In this document: positions 30,303-41,146 of the stretch, piece after piece
Numbering within the stretch: position 1 is the first letter of the stretch
How the letters are laid out: each line of letters begins with the position of its first letter
Origin: Asparagopsis taxiformis
Lineage: Eukaryota > Rhodophyta > Florideophyceae > Bonnemaisoniales > Bonnemaisoniaceae
DNA: 64,000 nucleotides
NCBI GenBank assembly: GCA_030407315.1
Contig: JALQPE010002232.1
Coordinates: 62,001 to 126,000 of the forward strand
Reading direction: 5' to 3'
The notes under the pieces: generated by a model
The model's database searches: none
What the model saw: the letters and a program-made list of their open reading frames with translations, nothing else
Told to the model about the DNA's origin: nothing
Program-made: the position numbers and the translations under genes

Positions 30303-30793
30303 ACTGCACTACAGCACCTTCCAAACGAGTACGTTTGTAGACACGAGTGAGTTTGCTCGATCTCTGTTATTCTATTTTCAAGTCTTCTGTACAGATGGAT
30401 ACACAACTTGGTGTCCTGATATCTTGTGACAACTTCTTGGATGCCAGTTTTGTTGCGGGAACGTCGAGTGCGTTTAGTTGAGTCTTGTTGACCTCGTGAT
30501 ACAGACATTTTGCAGATGACACCTAAATGGCATACCTGTTCTACTCGATAAACTCTCCCGTGAATCACAAGTTCCTCCATGTCCACCTCTGTACAAAATT
30601 CATTCCCAGTTTCCACGCCGTTTCTATACAACCTACCTACCACGTTCTCTACTGCCCTGTGCACGTCCAAGGCTCGTGCATACCAGCCCCTTGCTACATC
30701 ATGTAGTCTAACATACAGCCTCTGGTACCCTAGCTCTGTTCTTGACTGGGTAGTTCCATATTGACACACCCCCATTTCGACCATGATATACAT
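30236..30793 (-). CDS. Uncertain ORF just downstream of the transportin stop
   Basis: 185 codons from an ATG 14 bp after the transportin stop on the same strand. The first 110 residues have protein-like composition (L-G-Y-Q-R-L-Y-V-R-L-H-D-V-A-R-G-W-Y, V-D-M-E-E-L-V-I-H-G-R-V-Y). The rest looks random and overlaps the 3' end of the opposite-strand plastid gene. No family is recognised. It may be only the 3' untranslated region of transportin. Confidence 0.2.
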   Translation of the reverse strand: MYIMVEMGVCQYGTTQSRTELGYQRLYVRLHDVARGWYARALDVHRAVENVVGRLYRNGVETGNEFCTEVDMEELVIHGRVYRVEQVCHLGVICKMSVSRGQQDSTKRTRRSRNKTGIQEVVTRYQDTKLCIHLYRRLENRITEIEQTHSCLQTYSFGRCCSAVYGSTETFFCSALLGRLGLIKK

Positions 30794-30807
30794 ACATATC
30801 AGTCACT

Positions 30808-33741
30808 CTATAATCTGAAGCGATCTTTAAGTACACTTTGTGTTGCAACTGGGAACGAGTTGAACAAAGAGTACCAATGGTCTCCGAGCGTAGTCTTGAA
30901 ACCAGTGAGAATAGATGCAAAGTCCATTTCAAGCTCTGGAGTGCAATGAAACCAGCTGGCGATTGCATCCGCATAAAATACAAAGCATGGAATGATTGCT
31001 CTGGGATTCTGCTTCACCATGCAGTTCATGCCATGGAAAGCTTGCTCCTTTTCGATATCATCCCGAATGTTGCGTAGAGCTGAAAATACTGCTTCAGCGA
31101 AGAGCTCCAGACGGGGAGCCATAGCTTCGGGCATAACGAGTCCCATTCGACCGAGCGTAATTGCCGAATTTTCAACCAGACTTCTGTTCAACTGTGAAAT
31201 ATTGACGACTCGAATCAAAGATTCAAGTGCTCCCTCCATGAGTGTTCGTTGTATTGTTTCCCGATCCACCGGCACATTGGGAGGCAAGAAACCAGCCATC
31301 ATGATTAGCTCACCGAGTGCCCACGTTGCGTTGTTCGACACTGACATGTACTCGGGATTCAATGCATCCACACCACATCGCACGTATTCAGGTAGTGCTG
31401 GGATTAATGAAGGTATTCGAGCTCGCGCAAATTCACCTAACAGTGCAAACGCACTTTGACGTACCTCTTGGCGACCATCTTTCATGGCGACGAAGAGTAG
31501 AGGTAATAACGGTTTTGAGCCATTACCACTTTTTGCAACATATGGATCTACACTAGCTCCAAGAGCTTCAGAGAGACCACACATCAAATCCAATGTACAA
31601 GTTAAGAATTCTAAGTGGATATCTTCCCTTTCCCCCGAGGCTTCGGACGCATAGACTACATCGATAATATTCGCACATCTGGCAAATATATTTTCAGCAA
31701 ACTGCTGCGATCGGCCGCCCATGGCACGGAGTACACACCCCAAACACTCTAATAGAGGTAGCATGGACGGGTCTGTATCAGCAATAGAGTTCCATCGCAC
31801 CGTAAGAGGGGGCATTAGGACATTCATATGATCCAGGGTGGCGAGCTCACTACCCACTGCATCGGCAAGAGCACATACAACATCGTACAGACAAATGATA
31901 CTACTCTGCGGGTACTGCTCAAATGCAGCTGTTATTGACTTCAGAATGTGTGGGATATAGGATAACAACATTGTTCCTGCCTTCTCCTGGAAAGTTGCTA
32001 GCGCCGAACAAGAAGCTTTCTGAACAACCTTATTTGGGTCAAGAATACGGTCTAGCAGTACATGCAATAGTTTCTTGCATGAAGAATCGTCTCGTTCACT
32101 GATCACCCATCTCGAATACCTAGATAACGTCCAACAGGAAATGCTGCGTACCATGTAATGAACATCTGAGGCGGAATGAAGTAAAAAGTCAAATATCGAG
32201 TGCATGTGTCTCAACATGCCGGTGTAACATCCATCTGCAATAGCACCGAGGGCTAGGACGCCGCATTCTCTATGCTCCCAACGATTACTATCGGTCAATT
32301 TCTCCTGCAGCTTTGGCAGTAGAATTTCGAGAAGTTCTTCACCGAACAGTGTAGAAAAGGCATCAAGTGCGGCGGCCGAACATTTCCTAACGTTCCACTC
32401 AGTGTCTTCCTTGTAGTCATCCCAGGAGGCACTCTCTGTTTCGTCGTCGTCATCATCATCATCAGTAGCTGCACGGTGATTGCTGCCATTTGCGCTACTG
32501 CTGCCGTCCGCACTGCCATTTCTAGAGCCGTTATCACTGCTGGATGGCACCGGCTCCACTTGGTGAGAGCTGAAGCTGTTTGTGGGCGGCTGCGGGGCGG
32601 ACGTGGAAACAAAACGAGGCTGGTGGAAACGAGGTCGCATATCCTCATGGATCATGTCATCTTGCACATTTTCGGCGTCAAGTGCTGCGCGTTCCTCCGG
32701 GCTGTATACCATGTTTGTCAATAGTACGGAGACAATGCGCGGAAGAAATGGACGGAGGATGTCGACTGCACCCTTAGCTTCAGCGAAAGAATTCCAGAAT
32801 TCCGAAGCCTCACGAGCCACTTGCTCATCGTCATCAGCGGAAGAACGTAACATATATTCAATTACACTGTTCATATATGGAACTAGGGCGAGAGGAGCCA
32901 TTTCGAGAAGTAAGCAGATCGCAGTGCAAACTCTTTTTCGCACATGTGATGAAGAATGCTCAGCTATACTGAACAGAGTCTGACAAAGTACATCTACATT
33001 GGCTTGTAGCGCTGGCGGCATGACCAAAATAAGATGATTTAAGATCTGCAGAGCAGTTGCTCGTACACTGTCAGAATCGTGACGACAAAAGGCCACAATC
33101 TTGGGGAGCAGAGTATCTAGAGGCTGCGATGGATCTTCTGCCAGCAAATCTGGGGCATCCTCAGCAAGGTGACTAAGAACGGTGAGAGCTCCGTCTACGA
33201 AAGTATACCGATTAGATTCCAAGCATTGCACGAGTGTTGTTATTAATCCGGAAAAGGCCACTATGTCACGCTTAGAGACGACGATAGCAGATATACACGT
33301 AGATACTACAGCTCTGATGGGCTGCGAATTATCACCTATGGCAGTCAGAAGCTGGGCACTGATATAAGCTTGTACTTGCGGGTGTAAATTGTGAAACATT
33401 AGTCGAATATTACTCTTGAGTAAGAGCCCAGCTGCTCGGCGAACACCGTCTACATCGGGCTGGGTAGAATTTTGGTGCACAAAGCCGTGGGCTAAGATGT
33501 AGACTAAGTAATTGTTGAAATCGCGATCAGCGGCGCGACGCTGCAATTGTGCATAGAGGTGGTGCTGCACGGATGAGTGGCCGGTGGTGGACTGCTTGAG
33601 AAGATCCACGAGGCCGGAGAGAGCATCTTGCGGCGGGGACCACACGAGGTTGTGCGGGAGGGAATTGGGCGAAGCGGAGTGGCTCTTTTCGGCTGTGGAG
33701 ACGAGAGCGAGCTGTGGAGTCGTCATCGCGATGGCGGCCAT
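30808..33741 (-). CDS. TNPO1: Transportin-1 (karyopherin beta-2), nuclear import receptor
   Basis: 977 residues, one exon. HEAT repeats run along the whole protein. The N terminus has W-S-P-P-Q-D-A-L-S-G-L-V-D-L-L-K-Q-S as in transportins. L-L-L-K-S-N-I and the S-W-D-D-Y-K-E-D-T-E-W-N-V-R-K-C-S-A-A block are characteristic. An acidic loop (D-D-D-D-D-D-E-T-E-S-A at about 435) matches the H8 loop that releases PY-NLS cargo upon RanGTP binding. The C terminus I-L-T-G-F-K-T-T-L-G ends at the expected length. It imports PY-NLS cargoes such as hnRNPs and ribosomal proteins. Extra Ser/Asn/Gly-rich residues precede the acidic loop. Confidence 0.95.
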   Translation of the reverse strand: MAAIAMTTPQLALVSTAEKSHSASPNSLPHNLVWSPPQDALSGLVDLLKQSTTGHSSVQHHLYAQLQRRAADRDFNNYLVYILAHGFVHQNSTQPDVDGVRRAAGLLLKSNIRLMFHNLHPQVQAYISAQLLTAIGDNSQPIRAVVSTCISAIVVSKRDIVAFSGLITTLVQCLESNRYTFVDGALTVLSHLAEDAPDLLAEDPSQPLDTLLPKIVAFCRHDSDSVRATALQILNHLILVMPPALQANVDVLCQTLFSIAEHSSSHVRKRVCTAICLLLEMAPLALVPYMNSVIEYMLRSSADDDEQVAREASEFWNSFAEAKGAVDILRPFLPRIVSVLLTNMVYSPEERAALDAENVQDDMIHEDMRPRFHQPRFVSTSAPQPPTNSFSSHQVEPVPSSSDNGSRNGSADGSSSANGSNHRAATDDDDDDDETESASWDDYKEDTEWNVRKCSAAALDAFSTLFGEELLEILLPKLQEKLTDSNRWEHRECGVLALGAIADGCYTGMLRHMHSIFDFLLHSASDVHYMVRSISCWTLSRYSRWVISERDDSSCKKLLHVLLDRILDPNKVVQKASCSALATFQEKAGTMLLSYIPHILKSITAAFEQYPQSSIICLYDVVCALADAVGSELATLDHMNVLMPPLTVRWNSIADTDPSMLPLLECLGCVLRAMGGRSQQFAENIFARCANIIDVVYASEASGEREDIHLEFLTCTLDLMCGLSEALGASVDPYVAKSGNGSKPLLPLLFVAMKDGRQEVRQSAFALLGEFARARIPSLIPALPEYVRCGVDALNPEYMSVSNNATWALGELIMMAGFLPPNVPVDRETIQRTLMEGALESLIRVVNISQLNRSLVENSAITLGRMGLVMPEAMAPRLELFAEAVFSALRNIRDDIEKEQAFHGMNCMVKQNPRAIIPCFVFYADAIASWFHCTPELEMDFASILTGFKTTLGDHWYSLFNSFPVATQSVLKDRFRL

Positions 33742-35310
<1,569 letters not shown>

Positions 35311-35442
35311 CTCATCATGTAAATTGACTTTACTACTGCATAAACTAAGCACGACGTGCGGTCGCAGCGCGGTTATAATTAGACTGTACAAAACTTTGAT
35401 TACATTGTCTGCAGTGCTGTGCTACACCAAGAATGCTACACC

Positions 35443-36447
35443 TCAGCCCAACTTGTTCCCCTTCTCGCCTCGTTTCGACAGCACCAACACTCCAGTTAGA
35501 TTAATCACTACACCGATTACAAAGCAAATTCGTCTCCTATTTGTAAGCGCCGCATACTCATCGAAAAAGATCCCGCCACCAATCATCGAACACAAACTCC
35601 ACAACACCTCGATGGCCGGCACAATAAACAGAATATCATGCGACGCCAACAAACGATTCAACGTATAAATCCAAAACGTCACCAACGACAGCCACGTCAA
35701 AATCAACGCCACAAACTGCGGCTTGAACGCATTATGCAGGCCATCTGTCAGCGCCAACAAACTCGCCTTTGACAAAAACACCGTATTCACCGACAGCATC
35801 GCGGCAGCGGCGGCATGACACAGACCAGCGTACGCGACGAGAGTCGGCGACGCCAATTCATCACCGCCGCTCTTACGGATGCGCGCGCGCAGTCGTCCGC
35901 GCATGAGCATGAGCGCTGCGGAGAGGACCATAACGGTCACGAGATAAATCCTGAAACTAGGTCTGTGGAAAAGCTGTGAAATTTCGCGCAGGGTCAATCC
36001 GCGCTGTTCGGAGTGATTAGCACTCGCCACGGTGACAATGTTGCCCACCGCGATCAACGCCATGGGTATCACATCGCGGAAGAGCAGACGCTCGCCGAGC
36101 ACATAGGTCGCGCATAGCGCATTGGCAATCAACGCCATGCTGGAGAGCGGGGCGATGAGACTCTGCGCGGCGAATCGAAGGCCGGCAGTGTTGAGTAGTC
36201 CGCCGACCGAGTTGACACCGTAGCCGCAGAACCAGAGCGCGGTCGCGTGCATCGGGGACGAACGACGGTTGAACGGGGTGTCGCGCAGCGCGGAACTGCC
36301 GGTGCCGCGTTTGATGTGGGATAATTTGATGAGATTCATTCCAGCGCCGCACATGGTGTAGCCGGCCATCGCGAGCATGAGACCGAGCGACCATGTGGTA
36401 TCGGTCGGCAGTGCAGCTGGGAAGACGTCCATGACGCGCGCGGGCAT
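35443..36447 (-). CDS. NIPA-family magnesium transporter-like membrane protein
   Basis: 334 residues from the ATG at 36447; the frame is open a further 123 codons upstream, but that part is low-complexity and opens on GTG. About nine hydrophobic helices are visible. Family blocks are M-C-G-A-G-M-N-L-I-K-L-S-H, A-L-W-F-C-G-Y-G-V-N-S-V-G-G-L-L-N, A-A-Q-S-L-I-A-P-L-S-S-M-A-L-I-A-N and Y-V-L-G-E-R-L. NIPA proteins are placed in the EamA-like/DMT superfamily and transport Mg2+ in animals. Substrate here is inferred only. Convergent with Rab2 (132 bp gap). Confidence 0.8.
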   Translation of the reverse strand: MPARVMDVFPAALPTDTTWSLGLMLAMAGYTMCGAGMNLIKLSHIKRGTGSSALRDTPFNRRSSPMHATALWFCGYGVNSVGGLLNTAGLRFAAQSLIAPLSSMALIANALCATYVLGERLLFRDVIPMALIAVGNIVTVASANHSEQRGLTLREISQLFHRPSFRIYLVTVMVLSAALMLMRGRLRARIRKSGGDELASPTLVAYAGLCHAAAAAMLSVNTVFLSKASLLALTDGLHNAFKPQFVALILTWLSLVTFWIYTLNRLLASHDILFIVPAIEVLWSLCSMIGGGIFFDEYAALTNRRRICFVIGVVINLTGVLVLSKRGEKGNKLG

Positions 36448-37160
36448 CTGGGAGCGGGTGCACGGGAAATGGAAGTGGCGGTTTGTGGACGGAAGATGGT
36501 GTGGGTTGATTATTTGGCGAGCTGAACTGCGGGAATGCACACTGCTGACAGCGGGCGGGCGGGCGGAAGGGGTTGGCGCGCGCTCGGGTGCAGACGCTGT
36601 GCCAAGGCAAAGGTAATGGTCTGCTTCAAGACGACCGGTCGCTACTGGTTGGACGCGACCAGCTGGACAGGTCTGCAAGCAACACGGCGCTTGTTGTTGC
36701 CTCATGTGTGTTGCGCCTGCCACGAATGGTAGGATGTTTCTGTTTTGATTTTCGGCGACTGTAAGGGGAATGGCCAATTGTATCGCGCCAAGTGGAGAGT
36801 TGTGCCGTTTTACCACACACAGTTGTCACCGAGCTGTGCCAGCTGCAGTTTGCTCGATGACGTTGTCTGCTCAACCGACCGTACGCATTGCGCTAAACAA
36901 ACATTCGAGGTCTCGGCGCGCGTCGAGTCACGCAATATTCAAATCGACAAAGAGACGCTGCGCTCCGCCCTTTCGCAACCATTACTACTCGACGCCTGCA
37001 TCGCAAGCAGCTCAATTCAAAACTCCATCCAACTGTCAGTCGCTATTTATTTTATATTTCAATTGGGCCGGCCATGCCATCATATACCCCACGTGTACAA
37101 TGTGTACCTAACGCCACCACATCCGAAAATAGATCACACCGACGCGCGTGCGCGCACCGT
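36448..37160. other. Intergenic, promoter of the NIPA-like gene
   Basis: 713 bp between two minus-strand genes. No supported coding sequence; the open frames here overlap on both strands. Confidence 0.4.
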
Positions 37161-39215
37161 CTATCTCTTTCGCAGAAACGGATGAAGTAGCACCTGTCGC
37201 ACATCTGGTCGAGACGCCGCCCGTCTCGTTAGGCATTTCCGCATAAAATCTTTCGCCGTGTCCGAAACGGCCGGTTTCGACGGGAATTCCAGTTCTTGGT
37301 GGTTCACCGTCTTTTCGCGGAACATCTTCTCCTGCGATTGTCCGTGCCCAAACGGTTTGCGTCCATACAATATCTGAAACAGGATTACACCCGCACTCCA
37401 CACGTCCACTTTCATGTTGATTCGTGCTTGTGTGGACGTCTCGAAACACTCGGGTGGAAGATACCACATAGTACCGGCTCCCTGCGATGTAAGCTCCATT
37501 CCATCCACTGTACTTTCGCCCTCGTTCATGATTTTAGACAGTCCAAAGTCTGTGATCTGAACCTCCCCTTTGTGCAGTAGAATGTTTCCAGGCTTCAGAT
37601 CGTAGTGAATAATGCGACGCTTCTGTTCTGCCAAATACAATAGACCGGAGAACACCTGCGACATGATAGATTTCGCTTCCTTTTCAGGTAGCGTCTTGTG
37701 CGTTCGTAGATATGAATCCAGATCGCTTCCGGCGCAGTATTCCAGCACCGTGCAAAACGTATTCTCATCAATTTCAAAGATATCAATCAGCTGAACCACT
37801 CGCGGATGCTTCAACGACTTGTGAATCTCATATTCCCGCATGGCATGTCGAATAAAGTTGCGCTTCTTCTCCTCACTCCAATTGGACGCCAGCTGATGAA
37901 TCTTGCACGCAACATAGCAACCTTCCTTGAGATCGAATGCCTTGAAAACTTCACTGAAACCACCTCTACCGAGCAGATTCAGCACGACATACCGTTCATT
38001 CAACACTGGGAAATCACTGAACGCCGAGTTTCGTTCATCATTCTGTCGTCGCAGTTCCCTCACCAAAATGTCCCTCTCACGCGTCAGTTTCTGTCTCTGC
38101 TCATGTACACTCGTTTCCTCCCGCTTCAACAACTGCAGTCTCACACGATACACTTCCTCCTGCTCGTTTGCATAAGCAGGTGTGTCCTCGAACGGCACAT
38201 CCAAAGTCGGCAACGGACTCGGCGGCGGCGGCATTTCAGCCTGTGTCGCCGCCGCCGCAGTAATAACATCCACCTGATCCTTACCACGTTCACTCTTCTC
38301 ATGCGACAACTTTTTCTTCGCCATATCCTTTCTCTTCTTCTCCAACGACTCGCGTTCCTCCTGAATCGCCATCAACTGCTGTTCCAGTCTCTTCCACTGC
38401 AAGCCCTCCTGCCACGTCTCCTGCAAACTAGTACCGGATCGTTCCACGACCAACTTACCCAACCGATCCGACTCGACTGTCGCACGTCGACGGGCATGCT
38501 CTCTCTGCATGCGCGCCAACTCGACGACGTTCACCTTTAGCGCTTGCACGAGGGCATTATTCTGCGCACTGAGCGATTGAAATCTGGATTCCTTCTCCGC
38601 GAGCTGTTCCTGCAGCTCTGGCATTTCAATTTCGACCTGCGCGCGAAGGTCCTCATTCTCGGCCTTGATATCGTCCGAGAGCTTGGAGGCGTGTTTCAAG
38701 CGGTCGTTCTCCGCTCTGAGGGCGTCCACAAGCGCGCGGAAGTTGGCGTACGCGTCGGGGTCGGGCGGGGAGGGCGTGCGATCGTCGACGGCGGCGGTGG
38801 GGGAGACGAATTGGAGGGCGCGTTTGGTCGCGACGGGACGTTGCAACGGTTTGGACGGCGAATCGGCGGGTTTGAAATAACTGTCCACACGACGGGAACG
38901 CGATGTGGCGGGGGACGCGCCGCGACGACGTTTCTTCGTCGGCGCGGTCGGCGTCGTGGACGGGCGCGGTCGCGCGGGCGTGATCGAGTCGCGTGATCGA
39001 GAACGCGGCGCGGGTGGCGGCGCGTATTTACGACGCGGATTGGCTGGCTTTGGGGAGGCGGGCAGGTCGGACGAGAAGGATCGCACTTCGTCCTCCGGGG
39101 TGCTTGGCGCCGGAGGGATCGGCTCGGTTGACGGCGGGTTTTGATGGCGGTTGAGACGCGCCTCCAACAGCTGGATGCGGCGGGTGGGCTGGGCGTCGGT
39201 GTTGGGCTCGGTCAT
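37161..39215 (-). CDS. TLK: Tousled-like kinase
   Basis: 684 residues, one exon. The N-terminal 130 residues are Pro/Arg/Ser-rich with basic nuclear-signal-like clusters. Coiled coils follow (about 150-390). The kinase domain spans about 407-684: L-L-G-R-G-G-F-S-E-V-F-K-A-F-D-L, C-K-I-H-Q-L with the W-S-E-E-K-K insertion that marks TLKs, the catalytic loop I-I-H-Y-D-L-K-P-G-N, the I-T-D-F-G-L-S-K activation segment and T-M-W-Y-L-P-P-E-C-F. All catalytic residues are present. The family phosphorylates Asf1 and related factors in chromatin assembly. The H4 gene lies 1.4 kb away; this proximity is probably coincidental. Confidence 0.96.
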   Translation of the reverse strand: MTEPNTDAQPTRRIQLLEARLNRHQNPPSTEPIPPAPSTPEDEVRSFSSDLPASPKPANPRRKYAPPPAPRSRSRDSITPARPRPSTTPTAPTKKRRRGASPATSRSRRVDSYFKPADSPSKPLQRPVATKRALQFVSPTAAVDDRTPSPPDPDAYANFRALVDALRAENDRLKHASKLSDDIKAENEDLRAQVEIEMPELQEQLAEKESRFQSLSAQNNALVQALKVNVVELARMQREHARRRATVESDRLGKLVVERSGTSLQETWQEGLQWKRLEQQLMAIQEERESLEKKRKDMAKKKLSHEKSERGKDQVDVITAAAATQAEMPPPPSPLPTLDVPFEDTPAYANEQEEVYRVRLQLLKREETSVHEQRQKLTRERDILVRELRRQNDERNSAFSDFPVLNERYVVLNLLGRGGFSEVFKAFDLKEGCYVACKIHQLASNWSEEKKRNFIRHAMREYEIHKSLKHPRVVQLIDIFEIDENTFCTVLEYCAGSDLDSYLRTHKTLPEKEAKSIMSQVFSGLLYLAEQKRRIIHYDLKPGNILLHKGEVQITDFGLSKIMNEGESTVDGMELTSQGAGTMWYLPPECFETSTQARINMKVDVWSAGVILFQILYGRKPFGHGQSQEKMFREKTVNHQELEFPSKPAVSDTAKDFMRKCLTRRAASRPDVRQVLLHPFLRKR

Positions 39216-39259
39216 TGGGAGGGCGGTTGGTGTGGAGCGACGAGGCGTGGCGGGGGAGG

Positions 39260-39283
39260 GGTGATGGATGGATGGATGGATGG
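39260..39283. repeat. Short GATG tandem repeat
   Basis: About six tandem GATG/GGAT units lie 50 bp upstream of the Tousled-like kinase start, a simple repeat in the leader or promoter. Confidence 0.6.
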
Positions 39284-39418
39284 GTGGGAGATAGTATGAG
39301 TATTGGGTCCGAATGGTTTGGCGCGAAAGCAGTCGTTGTGATTATGTGTGTTTGGAATAAAATTTAATTGAAAATTGGCGCGAAATGAACGGTGGACACG
39401 TGGTCATCTGTATACGTG

Positions 39419-39823
39419 TCAGAGGATTTGGATTCGAGACAGTAGGTCGGTTAAGGTCGGTTGGTCGGCTACGACGGAGCGTTTTTCAGGCGATTTGGTG
39501 AGTGTTACGGCGCCGAGTTTGTCCTCGGCGCCGTGTTTGGACACGAATTTGGCGGGTATGTAGATGACGGTCGCTTGCGGGACGTCGCGCAATTTGGAGA
39601 AATACTTGACGAGTTGCATGCATTCGTGCACGGAAGCGGAGATATCGGGGGAACGTTTGCGGGAGGTGGAAGCGGCAACGGTGAGGATTGCGTGCGGCGA
39701 CGGGTGATTGTCGAGATGAAACCAGAGATCGTTTTGTTTTGCATGCTTGCAAAGATGCTGATTCTCGGCTGCGGATTGTCCGAGTGTGATGGCGAGTCCA
39801 TCCGACGAGATGACGGTTCGCAT
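39419..39823 (-). CDS. Stand-alone NFACT-R (DUF814) domain protein
   Basis: 134 residues from the ATG at 39823. The start R-T-V-I-S-S-D-G-L-A-I-T-L-G and the block K-Q-N-D-L-W-F-H-L-D-N-H-P-S-P-H-A-I-L match the NFACT-R domain of Rqc2/NEMF/FbpA and of stand-alone DUF814 proteins. Asp-x-Trp-x-His is the hallmark. The middle (M-Q-L-V-K-Y-F-S-K-L-R...V-I-Y-I-P) also fits. No NFACT-N or coiled-coil part is present, and upstream sequence in this frame is not convincing. Stand-alone members may act on tRNA or stalled ribosomes; the role here is open. Confidence 0.75.
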   Translation of the reverse strand: MRTVISSDGLAITLGQSAAENQHLCKHAKQNDLWFHLDNHPSPHAILTVAASTSRKRSPDISASVHECMQLVKYFSKLRDVPQATVIYIPAKFVSKHGAEDKLGAVTLTKSPEKRSVVADQPTLTDLLSRIQIL

Positions 39824-40134
39824 GATGACGACGCGGGTGCGGCGCGACAGTTGGTGACGATGGTGCGGACGCGCGCGTGGTTGACATACAAGACGCGGTA
39901 CACTTGGCAGATGGTGGGTGGACAGGACAAAATGAAGTGAGATGATCGCGGTGAGATTTGGGGCGCGAGATGATGGCGGTATCGGAAGAAGCGTGTCATG
40001 GCTGGCATTACAGCGTAATAGTATAATGCGTCGATGCGAGGCGGTAACGAGGATGAGCTATCAATGCAAATCAATGGGCGCTGTATATGTGCGAGGGCGA
40101 CAAACCAACGACAGCGCTCAACGCAAAGCAATGC

Positions 40135-40184
40135 TGCGCGGCGCGGCGCGGCGCGGTGCAGCGCAGCGCAGCGTAGTGTAGCGG
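40135..40184. repeat. GC-rich imperfect tandem repeat (GCGCG/GCAGC units)
   Basis: About 50 bp of tandem GCGCG, GCGGC and GCAGC units with period 5, drifting to GTAGT at the right end, in the middle of a divergent promoter region. A similar tract is at 48990-49030. Confidence 0.7.
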
Positions 40185-40490
40185 CATGACCAGTCAAGAC
40201 ACAGCCTCCAGCCAAGTTGGCTTGCAGTGCACGACAATGCATCGGCACAGCTATCGCGGCGCAAGCAACCAAATTGGCCCTTCTCCTGAGACTCGGACCG
40301 CATCGACGCCATCGCATCATCGTCTCGTAACGCCGTCCATCTCGTCGCATCGCAACCTTTGGCGTCGATACTGTAATCCCGCACGTCTTTCTTGTTCAAA
40401 CTTCCACCATTTCTACAGTACTTGTCATTTGCCGCTATTTTCCGCCATTTTTCTCGTCTTCTTCGCCGCCACTTGCACACTGTACGCGTC

Positions 40491-40498
40491 CATAAAAG
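40491..40498 (+). promoter_or_regulatory. TATA-like box of histone H4
   Basis: CATAAAAG lies 150 bp upstream of the H4 ATG in a pyrimidine-rich region. Confidence 0.4.
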
Positions 40499-40640
40499 CA
40501 CTCCGCTACGACCCTACCGTCCCCTACCGTCCCGTCCCGTTGCTGTGTGCACACATCTTGACACCAATTTTCCCCCCATCTTTTTTCCCCTAAAACCATC
40601 TCAATCTTTCCCCCTCCATCTCCCCGATTCAACCCCCACA

Positions 40641-41035
<395 letters not shown>

Positions 41036-41146
41036 ACCGTGTTAATTGCCCTCTCGCATGCTCCGTTTTTCCACCTTTGACTAATATGTGTTTGTGACTA
41101 ACAGTCATACTAGGTCCACAACCGTAAACACCACTAAAACTACAAC

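Larger units (their letters stand above)
39824..40640. other. Divergent promoter (NFACT-R / histone H4)
   Basis: 817 bp. Contains a GC-rich repeat tract (40135-40184) and a CATAAAAG box near the H4 side. A long minus-strand frame covering 39505-40350 is rejected as antisense/low complexity. Confidence 0.5.

Noticed and set aside
39505..40350. 281-codon minus-strand frame
   Set aside because: It overlaps the NFACT-R gene in another phase and runs through the GC repeat; composition is low-complexity. A part (V-Y-R-V-L-Y-V-N-H) looked coding, but no splice signal joins it to NFACT-R.
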